A DNA stretch of 64,000 nucleotides from Dolomedes plantarius (lineage: Eukaryota > Arthropoda > Arachnida > Araneae > Dolomedidae). The notes under the pieces were generated by a model that was given only the letters and a program-made list of their open reading frames with translations, had not been told where the DNA came from and did not search any database. This document shows, piece by piece, positions 45,862 through 56,372 of this stretch; the first letter of the stretch is position 1; each line of letters starts with the position of its first letter. The position numbers and the translations under genes were made by a program. The stretch covers positions 131,561,651 through 131,625,650 of the forward strand of contig OU015498.1 of NCBI GenBank assembly GCA_907164885.2. The letters are read 5' to 3'.

Positions 45862-46887
45862 ATGCCATTACGCCGTGTTCGAAGACAATATAAGCAGTTG
45901 TCGCAGTTTGAGAGGGGGAGAATCGTCGGGATGATGGAAGCTGGGTGGTCAGCTAGGCGAGTAGCTCGTCAATTAGGCCGCTCTGATTGTGTTGTGAGGA
46001 GGTGTTGGGACCAGTGGACCCGAGAGATGTCATGTACACGAAGATCAGGCTCAGGACGCCCTCGACAGACCAGTCGTCGAGAAGAACGCCACATCGTAAG
46101 AAATGCACGCGTACAGCCAACTGCTTCATCGGCCGCCATTCAGGCACAGGTAGTAGCTTCACTAGGGACCTCTGTGTCTTCTCGAACCATACGAAGGCGC
46201 CTGGCTGAAGGACAGTTGGTATCGCGGCGCCCATTACGTGTGCTGCCCTTGACGCCCACCCATCGACGCCTCCGTTTGGAGTTTTGCCGCGCACGAGGAA
46301 ACTGGACTGCAGCGGAATGGAACCAGGTCGTCTTTAGCGACGAATCCAGATTCATTCTCGGCAGTGATGACAATCGTGTTCGTGTGTGGAGAACACGTGG
46401 TGAACTCTTCAATCCTGCCTTTGCTGTACAGCGACACATCGCTCCCACAGCTGGTGTGATGGTATGGGGTGCCATTGCCTACAATACACGGTCACCCCTA
46501 GTATTGTTCCGTGGCACCATGACAGCCCAGCGGTATGTTCATGAAATCCTGCAACCACATGTGTTGCCACTCATGCAACGGCTTCCAGGAGCCATTTTTC
46601 AACAAGACAATGCTCGGCCTCATACGGCAAGGGTGTTACAAGACTGTCTCCGCACTGTTACTACCCTTCCTTGGCCTGCCCGATCCCCAGATTTGTCTCC
46701 AATCGAGCATATCTGGGATCATTTGGGACGACGAGTTGGGCATCCCACGAGTTTGAACGAACTAGAGGCAAGGTTACAGCAAATATGGAACGAAATGTCT
46801 CAAGACATCATACAGAACTTGTATGACTCAATGCCCGATCGTATCGCATCGTGCATTCGCGCTAGAGGGGGTCCAACGGAGTATTAA
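45862..46887 (+). CDS. Tc1-family transposase, intact, 341 aa
   Basis: This enzyme excises the element and reinserts it at TA. Residues about 12-55 form the first helix-turn-helix (LSQFERGRIVGMMEAGWSAR then VARQLGRSDCVVRRCW), GRPR at 65-68 is the AT-hook-like linker, and about 72-115 form the second helix-turn-helix; together they bind the terminal repeats. The catalytic triad is visible as D160 (VVFSDESRF), D249 (FQQDNARPHT) and E282 (SPDLSPIEHIWD). I count 32 residues between D249 and E282, two fewer than the canonical DD34E of Tc1. VMVWGAI at 199-205 is the usual core strand. The 341-aa length is normal. The ATG at 45862 is the only one that includes the full first helix-turn-helix, and the TAA at 46885 precedes a polyadenylation signal by 29 bp. 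No stop or frameshift is present, and composition is more GC-rich than the flanks. Confidence 0.97.
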   Translation: MPLRRVRRQYKQLSQFERGRIVGMMEAGWSARRVARQLGRSDCVVRRCWDQWTREMSCTRRSGSGRPRQTSRREERHIVRNARVQPTASSAAIQAQVVASLGTSVSSRTIRRRLAEGQLVSRRPLRVLPLTPTHRRLRLEFCRARGNWTAAEWNQVVFSDESRFILGSDDNRVRVWRTRGELFNPAFAVQRHIAPTAGVMVWGAIAYNTRSPLVLFRGTMTAQRYVHEILQPHVLPLMQRLPGAIFQQDNARPHTARVLQDCLRTVTTLPWPARSPDLSPIEHIWDHLGRRVGHPTSLNELEARLQQIWNEMSQDIIQNLYDSMPDRIASCIRARGGPTEY

Positions 46888-46916
46888 CTCCTCCGTTCTT
46901 TTGCCTTTTTTTCTGA

Positions 46917-46922
46917 AATAAA
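46917..46922 (+). terminator. polyadenylation signal of the Tc1 transposase
   Basis: AATAAA thirty bases after the stop codon, before the right terminal repeat. Confidence 0.6.
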
Positions 46923-47353
46923 TTATCCTTTTTCTTTGATTTTCTTATCATTTACTTATATCAAAGTAGTCATTACGTATGTAAAATTTCGTTTCATTTT
47001 GACGACTCCTTCTTGGTGCGCTAATTTTTTTGTATGAGTGTATATATATATATAAATATATATATATATAATATACATACATAAAATTCTCTCTCAAAGT
47101 CTAATAAGCTAAGTAATTCCTTCATTTGCCTTCTGAAATTCGATTAACAAATCCTCAACACGTCCATAATGATAATAGTAATAATAATTGTGATACATAG
47201 TAATAGATATAGATAGATAGTAGATACATGGATTTTAAAATTTTGTCTCTCTTTATTTCATAGAGCAATAAAATAAGAGAAATAAAAACTATGGCAAAAA
47301 TATGTAAGGAATATAAGTAAATGTAACATGAATTACTGAATATCTGTTTAATG

Positions 47354-47354
<1 letters not shown>

Positions 47355-47384
<30 letters not shown>

Positions 47385-47420
47385 TGTATGTATGTAGGTA
47401 TCAAGCAAGCAAGCAAGCTG
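47355..47420. repeat. compound microsatellite (GTAT)n-(CAAG)n
   Basis: About eleven GTAT units are followed by four CAAG/GCAA units that run straight into the 3' end of the Helitron at 47414. Confidence 0.9.
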
Positions 47421-48482
47421 AATACCCGTGCTTCACTACGGCGTACATTTTAGGATAATTACAATGAAAAAATAATGAAATTGCTTTTTAGAGTATTTTC
47501 TTATAAACAATAGTTTTTGTTTCTTCATTGGGCGGAACTACTATTACCAGGCTCCTCCCCGAACTTACGCGTGAGCAAGCTACGCAAAACTGACTGTGGG
47601 AGAAACAGTTCTCTCTTAAATCTACGCCATGGTATTTTAAAGTTTGGCCTTCAGACTAATTTATCGTCATGGCGAAGCATACTTTGAGGGGAAATTGCAG
47701 TCTCTTAAAGTCAAAGGGTAAGTCATTGGTTATTAGAGGAATGCGTGGCACGAACACTTTTTCTCCTTGAGTACACCCGGTTAAAATAATAGCTTCGATT
47801 AAATTTTTATGCAGGTCTTGTAGTCTAGTGCCATTACACAATTTTGGTGGTTTTAAATTTCGAAACCCTTTCGCAAAATCAATCTATAGGCTTATTCAGT
47901 ATTTTAGCAATGCCTGGATAAATGTGATCTATAAGTTCCTGGATGGTAGTCACTAATTTCAATTAAATTCTTTAGAAAATTTCATCTCAGTTAGTCTTGT
48001 GGTTAAATTTTATCTTTTACTGTATTTTAATGTTTTTTTTGTCATATTATTTCGTTGTTATGCCCGTGAAGCAAAAGTAATTTAAAGTATTACAAAAAGA
48101 AAAGAAATCTCATGATCAGCATTTAATAAATTAAATTCTAAAAATCAATGTTTAAAAATTCACCAAAAATCAGAAAATGGTGGTAAAGATTCGAAAATGA
48201 TTTAATTTTAAAGGAATTTTTATGATCTTCCTCATGATATAAATTTCATAACCCTCAGATTATTATTTTAAATGCGAACTTTAAAAAATGTTACAAAAAC
48301 AGCTTAAAAATTTAATTTAAAAAGAACCTAATAATTTTTCAAAAATATTTCTTAGGGCACCCCTACACTATAAGAAGAATCGCCATGCAAAATTTCAGCC
48401 CTTTAGGTCCAGCGGTTTGGTCTGTGCGTTAGCTGTCAATCAGTCAGTCACGGAACTGTTATATATATATATATATATATGA
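47414..48482 (-). mobile_element. Helitron with partial Pif1 helicase gene
   Basis: Minus-strand copy of the family at 38051: the 5' side carries AACAGTTCCGTGACTGACTG and TGAAATTTTGCATGGCG, the 3' side AAGCACGGGTATTCAGC. The final CTAG of the sister copy is CTTG here, continued by CTTG repeats. The 5' flank is not A, so the exact 5' boundary in the AT repeat is uncertain. It retains the end of the Helitron helicase. Confidence 0.85.
47520..47841 (-). pseudogene. Helitron Pif1 helicase C-terminal remnant
   Basis: Minus-strand translation begins CNGTRL and continues EAIILTGCTQGEKVFVPRIP, then LPFDFKRLQFPLKVCFAMTI, a stop, GQTLKYHGVDLREELF. These are the last motifs of the Pif1-type helicase domain of Helitron RepHel proteins (LCNGTRL..., RRQFPv.l.FamTiNKaQGQTl..vgvdL). 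A stop replaces the lysine of NKAQG and the frame degrades afterwards. The Rep nuclease is absent. Confidence 0.85.
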
Positions 48483-49497
48483 CAGGCGTTGGCTTTGCCT
48501 GCTATAAAATATCGTTTGCAGTCTTCTTGTTTTACAGTCCATGGCATCGAGGGAAGGTATACACTCAAAAAGTACTCAGCATCGTCTAAATTAAGTAGAG
48601 TTTATTCAGTTCAATGTCATATAAACCAGCTCTCCAAATCTGCGCGTTTCAGTGCTCGCCATTTTCAAATTGTGGATCCGGATAACGCACGTCCACCATC
48701 AACGAAAAACTCCCGCGCTCTGACAATCTCACGGTCAATTCCGCGCGCCAACTCTCCCTGCATATGCGCAGAGCCCAATCTAGAAATCTTCTCCAAGGAG
48801 TTTTATATAAGAGTTTCTCTTCGAACGCTTAACCACAGACGCATCAAGATTATATAATGAAAAGGCGAATTTCCCTTTCCCAATTCGCGCGTCTTGAAAT
48901 ATGGAAAACTAGAGGCGAATTACGCCACGAAAATAATTTAATTCCCAAGCCCCTTTTAAATTTACATTAATTATTATTTTCCTTACTAAGTTCTGACATA
49001 TATATACTTTTCACAAAGTTCATTATTCATCAAAGAAATATTTTTACAATCTCATTTCAATACTTAACTATCTCATTTCAAATCTTTGGGATTATTGAAA
49101 GGTCTCAAATAATGAGCAATCTACGCTCTCTGTTCGTAAGGCAGGGCCATACTCCATTTCTTATCTCGGTTTTTGAAGCAAAATAAAAACTTGTTGCAGT
49201 TGGCTGCAATTGATGGCGCATAGCATGTCTGTATCAAGATGTATGAAAAAAGTATCATATAAAAATACAATGTTTTGTCAATGCACTGCTGTTAATAACC
49301 TTGCAGATTTTAAGACTTGTCTTCAGTAAAGAATGTAATCTAATTATACATCAACAAGATCATGACACTTTTACTAAACATAAGTTATCTTTTCTAAATA
49401 TGCATTAGTAAGAGAATATTTTTAAATACTAAATGTACAAATTTGAATACAAACTGTAAAGTTGTTCAAATTTTGATTTTTTTTTCTTTTTTCAAAC
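48483..49497. other. intergenic, unassigned ORF near 48.5-48.86 kb
   Basis: A 122-codon frame at 48489-48857 starts with TTG rather than ATG and has no recognised domain. The segment is somewhat GC-richer than its flanks. Nothing else seen. Confidence 0.4.
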
Positions 49498-50712
49498 TTA
49501 ATATTTTACAAAGCATTTAAGCTTATTTTAACTAAATACAGTGGTACCTCGACTTACGAGTGTCTCGACTTACGAGTTTTTCGAGATACGAGCATTCTCT
49601 CGGTAGATTTTTGCTTCGAGTTACGAGCTAAAATTCGGGTTACGAGCAAGCTTCAGATATCCCACCGCTAGTTTGAGCAGCGAATGCCATGTTACGTGCT
49701 CATTAAATGAGAACACAAGAAGCATATACTATTTACAACCTTTATGTACAATAATTATACAATTGTATACATATTATTCTGAGACTACTATCCAGTCATA
49801 AACCGAGATTTTAACACTGAACAATTACCACCCGGGGCAGCTTGCTCTGCCCAAACTTGAGTCTCCCTCAGAAACCGAACAGTGTCCAACCTCTCTCGCA
49901 GAGAGATAGCTTCAATTCACCTCCCCCATAGGGAGTTCCCCATGGGGGTCTAAGGGATGGGATGACCTTGGTCCTAGGATCGAAAGCACTCCCCTTTCTG
50001 CGGATTCTGAGAAAACGTTCTTCGAATTCTCAGAAAGAAGAACCTGGACATTACAGCCACAGTGAACGATGCAACAATCGCCCAGCTTCCGTGTCTCACT
50101 CGTTCACTGTAAGAGAGTAGCTGGTAATAAAAGCGAAAGTGAGGAAAGCGGGACGAAAAGGTCAAAAATCAACGAATAAGATTTAATTATCCAGTTCAGC
50201 CTTTCACCTCCTCTTCCATCAGTATCTTCGAGTCTGATCTCCAAGGTAAACGTTGTACATTACACTTAATAAAACAAATTTATTTCAGTACATTCTATTG
50301 TATTGCGTTTTTATACAATGTTTGTCGTTTATAAGCACATTCTTCTTATTTAAAAACATGTAATAAAAAATTGCGGTGTTTTGGGGGAGCCCGGAATGAA
50401 TTAATGGCATTTCGATTCATTTCAATGGAGAAAAATTGATTCGAGATACGAGTATTTCGAGTTACGAGCTCCGTCATGAAACGAATTACACTCGTAAGTC
50501 GAGGTACCACTGTATTTTACAAAGCATTTAAGCTTTTTTTTTTTACCTAATATTTTACAAAACATTTAAGCTTTTTTTAACCTAATATTTTACAAAATAT
50601 TTAAGCCTTTTTTTAACCTAATATTTTACAAAACATTTAAGCTTTTTTTAACCTAATATTTTATAAAACATTTAAGCTTTTTTTTTACCTAATATTTTAA
50701 AAAATATTTAAG
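49498..50712. repeat. minisatellite, 35-40 bp unit, split by a Tigger
   Basis: The unit AATATTTTACAAAACATTTAAGC plus a T tract and AACCT occurs once at 49498-49536 and about six times in tandem at 50514-50712. The Tigger at 49539-50512 sits at a TA inside one unit. Confidence 0.85.
49539..50512. mobile_element. pogo/Tigger-like element, copy A, 974 bp
   Basis: Inverted ends CAGTGGTACCTCGACTTACGAG on both sides, TA duplicates at 49537-49538 and 50513-50514, and multiple subterminal repeats of the form CGA(C/G)(T/A)TACGAG. It shares most of its interior with copy B at 59904. It carries about 185 bp (about 49977-50161) absent from copy B. No transposase frame is intact. Confidence 0.9.
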
Positions 50713-51118
50713 CGAGTGATGTCTCTGTGTGTGTATGAAAGAGAAAGAATTCATCATTTTATCACATACACACTCAGCTACTACTGGTTTACAAATTTCA
50801 TTAAATTATATAGTCTTTTATTTAAACATTTATTTATTTCCCTATACGCAATTAATCAGGACAAACGGCGTTTCACCTTAGGGTCTCACCACGACTGCTT
50901 GAATGAGAGCCGAAAATTTGGATACCTGGTCCATTCCTCATAACGTTGCAAAAACTCATTGCATGTAGAAGAAAAATTGTTGATATATGAATCGGATCCC
51001 CAAAAATTCCCTTTCTGGATGTTTCGTGTGAAATCTGAAATACAAGAGATATTGAATTTTTAAAAGAAAGGAAAAATTAAACAAAAATTATTTTTGATGG
51101 ACCTGCCTGTGTCGAAAA
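50713..51118. other. intergenic, nothing recognised
   Basis: No supported gene or element. Confidence 0.5.
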
Positions 51119-51347
51119 GATATCTATAATCCAATCAAATAACTTCTAAGTACAAGGGTAATACTGTAAAAAATAAATAAATAAAAAAATGAATGAAAAA
51201 ACATAAAAATGTAGTAACTTAAAATGACAATGTATTACTTTAAAATGATGATTAATTGCATTTCACTCTAAAAATAGCTATAAAATAATTAATTGTAATT
51301 AATTTGTAATTGAAATAAATTTAAATTTTTACTTTTTAATAGAAATA

Positions 51348-52117
51348 CCGTAAAATCTCGAATATAATTCGCACTTTTTTTTTCACATTTTGGTCCGCAA
51401 AAATGAGGGTGCGTATAATACTTGCGTACAAAAAAAAAGTAGTTTCAAACATTGGATAAACGAACGTACAGCAGCTGTAACATTGTCGCAACACGAGTGC
51501 GTGCCCATCAGCACTCCGTGATTCCTCCGCCCGTTTACTAAGCAGGTATTCCTTTTAAACAAACGGAACTCACACTTCGTATCGCACGCGCGTTCGTTTA
51601 ATAACAGGTCCCTTGAAATAGCGATAGTTCCCGGTTGTTGCAAGTGCAAAAAATTATTATTTTATTTTACTTATTTCCCTCAAATTTTCTTCAAGACGGT
51701 CCTGTACGGCAACAGAAAAATTATCAGTTGATACACGTAAGACGACAGTGAGAACGATATATTATGGGAGGTTGGGCAGTTGTCATCAAATGAGGATGAT
51801 GATGATGATACATATTACGACGGCACCAATACTTATGACATGGACGCAACAACAATAGATGAGCTGTATTCTGGTGAAAGTGATTAAGACTGATAATTTG
51901 ACATTATTGTTTGTTTTGAATAAAAATTTAAGTTCTTTTTTCCGAATTTAATGTTTTCGTTTCTTTTTATTATAAATTTTATTTCTTCTAATAAATATTT
52001 GTGCAATTTTTAGATAAAATATTGAAAAGTTATGGGTGAGTAATATAGTCGAATTTTAATTTTTTCCGAAAATTTCGCGCAAAATCAAGCATGCGTATTG
52101 TAGTCAAGATTTTACGG
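51348..52117 (+). mobile_element. pogo/Tigger-like element, 770 bp, with transposase tail
   Basis: Ends CCGTAAAATCTCGAATATAA and inverted CCGTAAAATCTTGACTACAA, TA duplicates at 51346-51347 and 52118-52119. The paired site in the sister duplicate is intact (GAAATAAATAACT). Near the middle, 51787-51887 encodes an acidic C-terminus (SNEDDDDDTYYDGTNTYD ... DELYSGESD) and a stop, typical of the end of a Tigger/CENP-B-type transposase. The rest of the gene is deleted. Confidence 0.85.
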
Positions 52118-52677
52118 TAAATGACTATTTTGATTTACATATTGTACTAAATTAATCAGCTATAATATTACGAGAATTATTGAATGTAATGTTTAAATGT
52201 GTTAAAAGTGAAAGGAATTTAAAAATAAATTTACCTGTAAATGATAATAATCAGATAAATTATTATATATATTTTTTAACTTTTAGTAAACGTTTCGTTT
52301 TAGTAAACGATTGGATATCCATAATTCAATCAAATAACTTCTAAGTACAAGTGTAATACTGTAAAAAATAAATAAATGAAAAACATAAAAATGTAGTAAC
52401 TTAAAATGACAATGTATTACTTTAAAATGATTATTAATTGCATTTCACTCTAAAAATAGCAATAAAATAATTAATTGTAATTAATTTTTAATTAAAATAA
52501 ATGAAAATTTTTACGTATTAATTGAAATAAATAACTATTTTCATTTACGTATTGTACTAAATTAATCAATTATAATAGTACAGGAATTATATAATGTAAT
52601 GTTTAAATGTATTAAAAGGAAAATAAATTAAAAAATAAACTTAACTATAACTGATAATAATTAGATAAATTATTATA

Positions 52678-53030
52678 CACCCATACCTCGCTTTACGCGA
52701 GGTATGGGGTTATAAAAATACTTACATAAAAATAAAAGTACAGAAATTAAAAAAATAAACATATAAGTTAAAAAAACAAAAGAAATCATATGCACATATG
52801 TATATATATAATAAAAAACATAAATTAAAATGTTTAAAAACTGTTTAAATCTGATGACGAACAGTAACATGAAGAATCACTAAGCTATAATATGTTGCCA
52901 TCATCACTTCCCGCTGTTGTGGCCGTATAACGAAATATTGTGGGCCGTAAATCGAAAAAGTGCCATAATTAAAAAAGGCCGTTACAGCGAAATGCCGTAT
53001 AAAGAGCGGCCCTGTAGCAAGGTATAGGTG
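52678..53030. mobile_element. pogo/Tigger-like MITE, 353 bp
   Basis: Ends CACCCATACCTCGCTTTACG and inverted CACCTATACCTTGCTACAGG, TA duplicates at 52676-52677 and 53031-53032, uninterrupted counterpart in copy 1 of the duplication (TTATATATATTTTTTAAC). Internal phrases GGCCGTA(T/A)AACGAAAT and GCCGTTACAGCGAAATGCCG recur, as in Tigger elements. Confidence 0.85.
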
Positions 53031-53061
53031 TATATATTTTTTTAATTTTTAGTAAACGTTT

Positions 53062-54864
53062 AAATATAAGAAAATAAAAAAGTGGGAAGAAATAACTGTG
53101 GGGAAAAAATGAGTGACAGAAATAATGCTAACTAGCCAACAGATTGTTTCTAGCATTTATAGACCCTGGGGTAACTCTATTCTAACCGTGAATGAAAGGT
53201 TCGCTTCCCCGCGGAAACATCTAATTTTGGCGCGAAAAGCCCGCTCCATCGCCCGGGGCCAGTCCCAGCAGCGGCCGGCAAGCTTCCGTTCCTAAATTGG
53301 ACCCGGAGAAAACAATGGCCCCGACTCACCCCCATTGATAATTTCGACTGGACGACAAGAAAGAAGAAAAAGAAAAAAAAGCCCATTACGTCACGCTTTT
53401 CAACGCAGACATTATCGTATCCAGTCTTTAATTACTCGAATCGCGGAGTCAGCTGGTGGCTGCGCGAGAGGCAGAATCAGAAAGAAGAGGAAAGGGATGT
53501 GGTCAGGTGAGATACATACAATGGCAGGAAAAGAGCCACTCGAACTGAAAAGTTGGGGCCGAGTCGCCCGCCGCCTTGGAAAAAAGCTTTCGCTGTCTTT
53601 CCCGTTGATCAGTGTCTCTCGTTCTAGACCACAAGTCGTTATATTTTGTGGTCACGTTCGGTCCCCTAATATACAGCTGACGCTTTTCACACGCTTTGGG
53701 CCTGTTTCGTATTCTACGAGCGTCTTCTTACCTACTCACTCAGTTCCCACAAAGTTTAATAGCCCAAGATTATTGGCAGAAATTCGTTCTTTTGGTCTTT
53801 CATTGGCAGGTGTGCTCTCAAAGGGGTGGGAATTTCAGGGGTCAAGAGCCCCCATTCACTGCGACAAACAGAAACTTTTAGACAGCACAGGAAATTGTTA
53901 ACCATTAAATAAAACATACCGTGTTTCATATTCCATTCATTAAATTTAAAATAAATAAAAGCTAGCTTTTTATCTTTGATATGAGATCAGCATTAATTCA
54001 CGAAGAACGTTTTTTTTTTTTTTTTTATGAAACTAGGGGCTTCGCTCCTAGGCTCGCTACGCTCGTTTCTCTGTTATGGCTAATAGCGAGATACATAGGG
54101 GTGATACTCGGGCAATGCAACAGCTTCCACCCATTTACTGTTGTCACCCTTAATGCGAAGGGTGTTTCATCACTGTTGAATTATCAGCTTTAAAATTTAA
54201 TTTAAAATCGAAAATTTAAGATATAGACTTAAAATGAGGTTTATATGAATAAGAAAGCTTTCAGCTTCCAGATGATGTAAATATTTTCTTTGTAAGATAA
54301 AAACTCGAGGGGCATCGATATTACATCCACATAGGGGACGATATTTCTTGAAAAACTGTGTTTCATTTTTTGATGAAAATATTAGTCTGTTTTAAAATAT
54401 TTTCAAGCAAATGAGGTCTAGTTTGAAAGAGAAATGTCTGTAGTTTTAGATTGTAAAAAGATCAAAATTCTACGATCATTTTTTGGCGAGTTATCATAAT
54501 CTGAAGATGAAAAAGTCAATATTTTCCCACAAAACATAAAATAAAAATTAAAAACTTAAAGTCTGACGAAGATGAGACATGTCTTACTTTGGTCTCCCCA
54601 TTTTTCTGCATCCATTGGTATCGCTCTCGATCCCATACCCCCAGCGGTTTCGGAGGAGATAGCATGACAAGCTTCTGACAGCGGCAAAGGGAGTTACTTT
54701 TTTTTAGAAAAGAGAGATTTATTTAAATTTTAAAAAAGCGCAGAATAAGAATGAAAGCGTTATTAAAAACATTTAATTGTGCAAGAATAAAATTCCCAAG
54801 ACATTTAAAATAGGGATCACGTTCTGGGGAGTCCAGAATCCGTACTCTATTTTTCTAAAACTGA
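53062..54864. other. intergenic with a CpG-rich patch at 53.16-53.9 kb
   Basis: Between about 53160 and 53530 GC and CpG content rise sharply (GCGCGAAAAGCCC, CGCCCGGGGCC, GCGGCCGGC). A 188-codon open frame follows (53335-53901), but it starts with TTG; its first ATG is at 53497. It is basic at its start and has no recognised domain. It may be a promoter or 5' exon of an unseen gene, or chance. Confidence 0.35.
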
Positions 54865-54865
54865 G

Positions 54866-55205
54866 GACGCAGTGGCCCGGTTGGCAAAGACATCGAGCCA
54901 GTGATCTGAGGGTTGCGATTCGAGGCCGGTCGCAGACAAAATCTACCGCCGAGTTCACTAATGGTGGCCGGGGCATGTAAAATAGGTCGTGGCTACAATG
55001 TCCTCCGAGCTCTCAAATTTACCTGTGGGGGTGCTGGGTCAAGTGGTCTGGTCCTACCACTTGACTCGGTTCAAAATTCTCGAACAATCAAACGGGTGCA
55101 GTGTGGACCCACCCCCTGTGATGCACCCGGGGCAACGCATGCGGCGAAGTGGTCTCACGCTTCCAGATTCCCCGGAGAAAGAGCCTAGGCTCAGTTCTCC
55201 CAGCC
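54866..55205 (+). mobile_element. tRNA-headed SINE (family II), diverged copy
   Basis: Starts near GACGCAGTGGCCCGGTTGGC (A-box-like) and has TGCGATTCGAGGCC as a degenerate B box. It matches the minus-strand SINE at 21905-22268 over TCACTAATGGTGGCCGGG, GTGGCTACAATGTCCTCCG and TCAAATTTACCTGTGG. The 3' half differs and no TSD was found. Confidence 0.75.
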
Positions 55206-55226
55206 ATTAGGAAACAAAAATTCCAA

Positions 55227-55353
55227 GGCTCGGTGAACACGAGCGATCTAGTATCGTTGCGGCACCGCAGTTGCGATCAAGCAGTACATAGAGTTGAACT
55301 AACCGACTCACACGGACGACGCACGACAACGGATCGCTCGTGTGCACCGAGCC
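55227..55353. mobile_element. PIF/Harbinger-like MITE, 127 bp
   Basis: Inverted ends GGCTCGGTGAACACGAGCGA and GGCTCGGTGCACACGAGCGA flanked by CAA and TAA. The design parallels the MITE at 28971. Confidence 0.75.
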
Positions 55354-55645
55354 TAAAACTAACATAGCTTCTCAGAAATACCTTTAAATCTGCAGAATAA
55401 AGCACTCGAATTTCGCATAGATAAAGGAAAATTTTGAAAAGGTTCTAGAACACAGTGTTTTAATCCGTAATAAAGTTCTAGAATTTTGGTAGTTAAACCA
55501 TGATGATTATTGATTTAAAATCATTTAGGAAACTCGTGTTTAAATAAACCTATAAATATCTACATGCGAATGAACATATTAATGACGCAACACAAATATA
55601 CTCATATACATACACTTAAATACGTACACTCATATACTACATACA

Positions 55646-56372
55646 TGTTGTTGGAATGCACTTAGTGTCCATATTTCCGTGCTGTTTTCTCCATATTCGC
55701 ACCCTGCCATCTGCAGGTTGTTATTGAAAATGAGATTAATTGGACATTACCACTTTTTCATTCATTTACTATCCAATCTCTGTGATCCTGTATGAACTGG
55801 AGACGTTTGATCTTGCTAGCTACACATAGCAGCGGCTTTCAAACATGCCTTCGACTTCCATAACTGATACGGTATAATGTGCGACAAACAGTGCGTTGAG
55901 AGTTCATCGGAGTACGCCTCTCGGTCTACATGAATTGGTCCCTTGTTAAGATTACCTATAATTTGGTGAACTGAAGTCCATCTGTTAGACTGGGCAAGTC
56001 TAGAAACTCATCTTTCAGCTCGAGCATACATTAGCCAGTGATGACCACACGCCTTACGCTGAGATTTCCCCCCTCCTCCTCCCCACTCTTTGTGAACATG
56101 TACAACAGCTGCACTCGAACATTTCACACAAGTACTAAGTACACAAGTTTAGTAAAGCAGTTTCGCTGATACTCGCTCCACTCTTCTAGCACCCCACCCC
56201 CCCACCCCAATCCTTTCACTTTCGTCCTGGTTCCAAGTCCGTTAAATCACGTTTTTCACTCATTTAACAAGCATACTTCACAAACATCCAGGAATCCCTT
56301 TTTATACCAATGCCACCCTCTAGCAGCAACAGCGTGATGTCATAACTGAGGTCATAATAAATTGACCACTCC

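Larger units (their letters stand above)
45630..47040 (+). mobile_element. full-length Tc1-like transposon, 1411 bp
   Basis: Inverted terminal repeats of about 33 bp: CACTCATGGACAAAAAAATT at the left and CACTCATACAAAAAAATTAG from the right, differing by one 2-bp indel and then matching through AGCGCACCAAGAA. TA duplicates flank it at 45628-45629 and 47041-47042. It carries one uninterrupted transposase gene, a TATA box and a polyadenylation signal. By appearance this is the youngest and only potentially autonomous element in the window. Confidence 0.97.
51119..53061. repeat. tandem duplication, each copy hit by a different transposon
   Basis: Copy 1 (51119-52295, minus the element at 51348-52117) and copy 2 (52313-53061, minus the element at 52678-53030) are about 400 bp each of alignable sequence. 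Shared blocks include CAATCAAATAACTTCTAAGTA, GTAGTAACTTAAAATGACAA, TTGTACTAAATTAATCA and TTTAGTAAACGTTT. Each copy gives the uninterrupted site of the other's insertion. Confidence 0.9.

Noticed and set aside
45953..46756. Several 60-113 codon frames on both strands
   Set aside because: Shadows of the intact Tc1 transposase in other frames.
47341..47420. CRISPR-like array
   Set aside because: The regular repeats are tetranucleotide microsatellites without spacers, in eukaryotic DNA.
48489..48857. 122-codon plus-strand frame
   Set aside because: It starts with TTG, not ATG, and no domain, splice pattern or repeat context supports it as a gene.
50514..50712. Array with spacers resembling CRISPR
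   Set aside because: Units are contiguous, with only homopolymer-length variation; it is a minisatellite.
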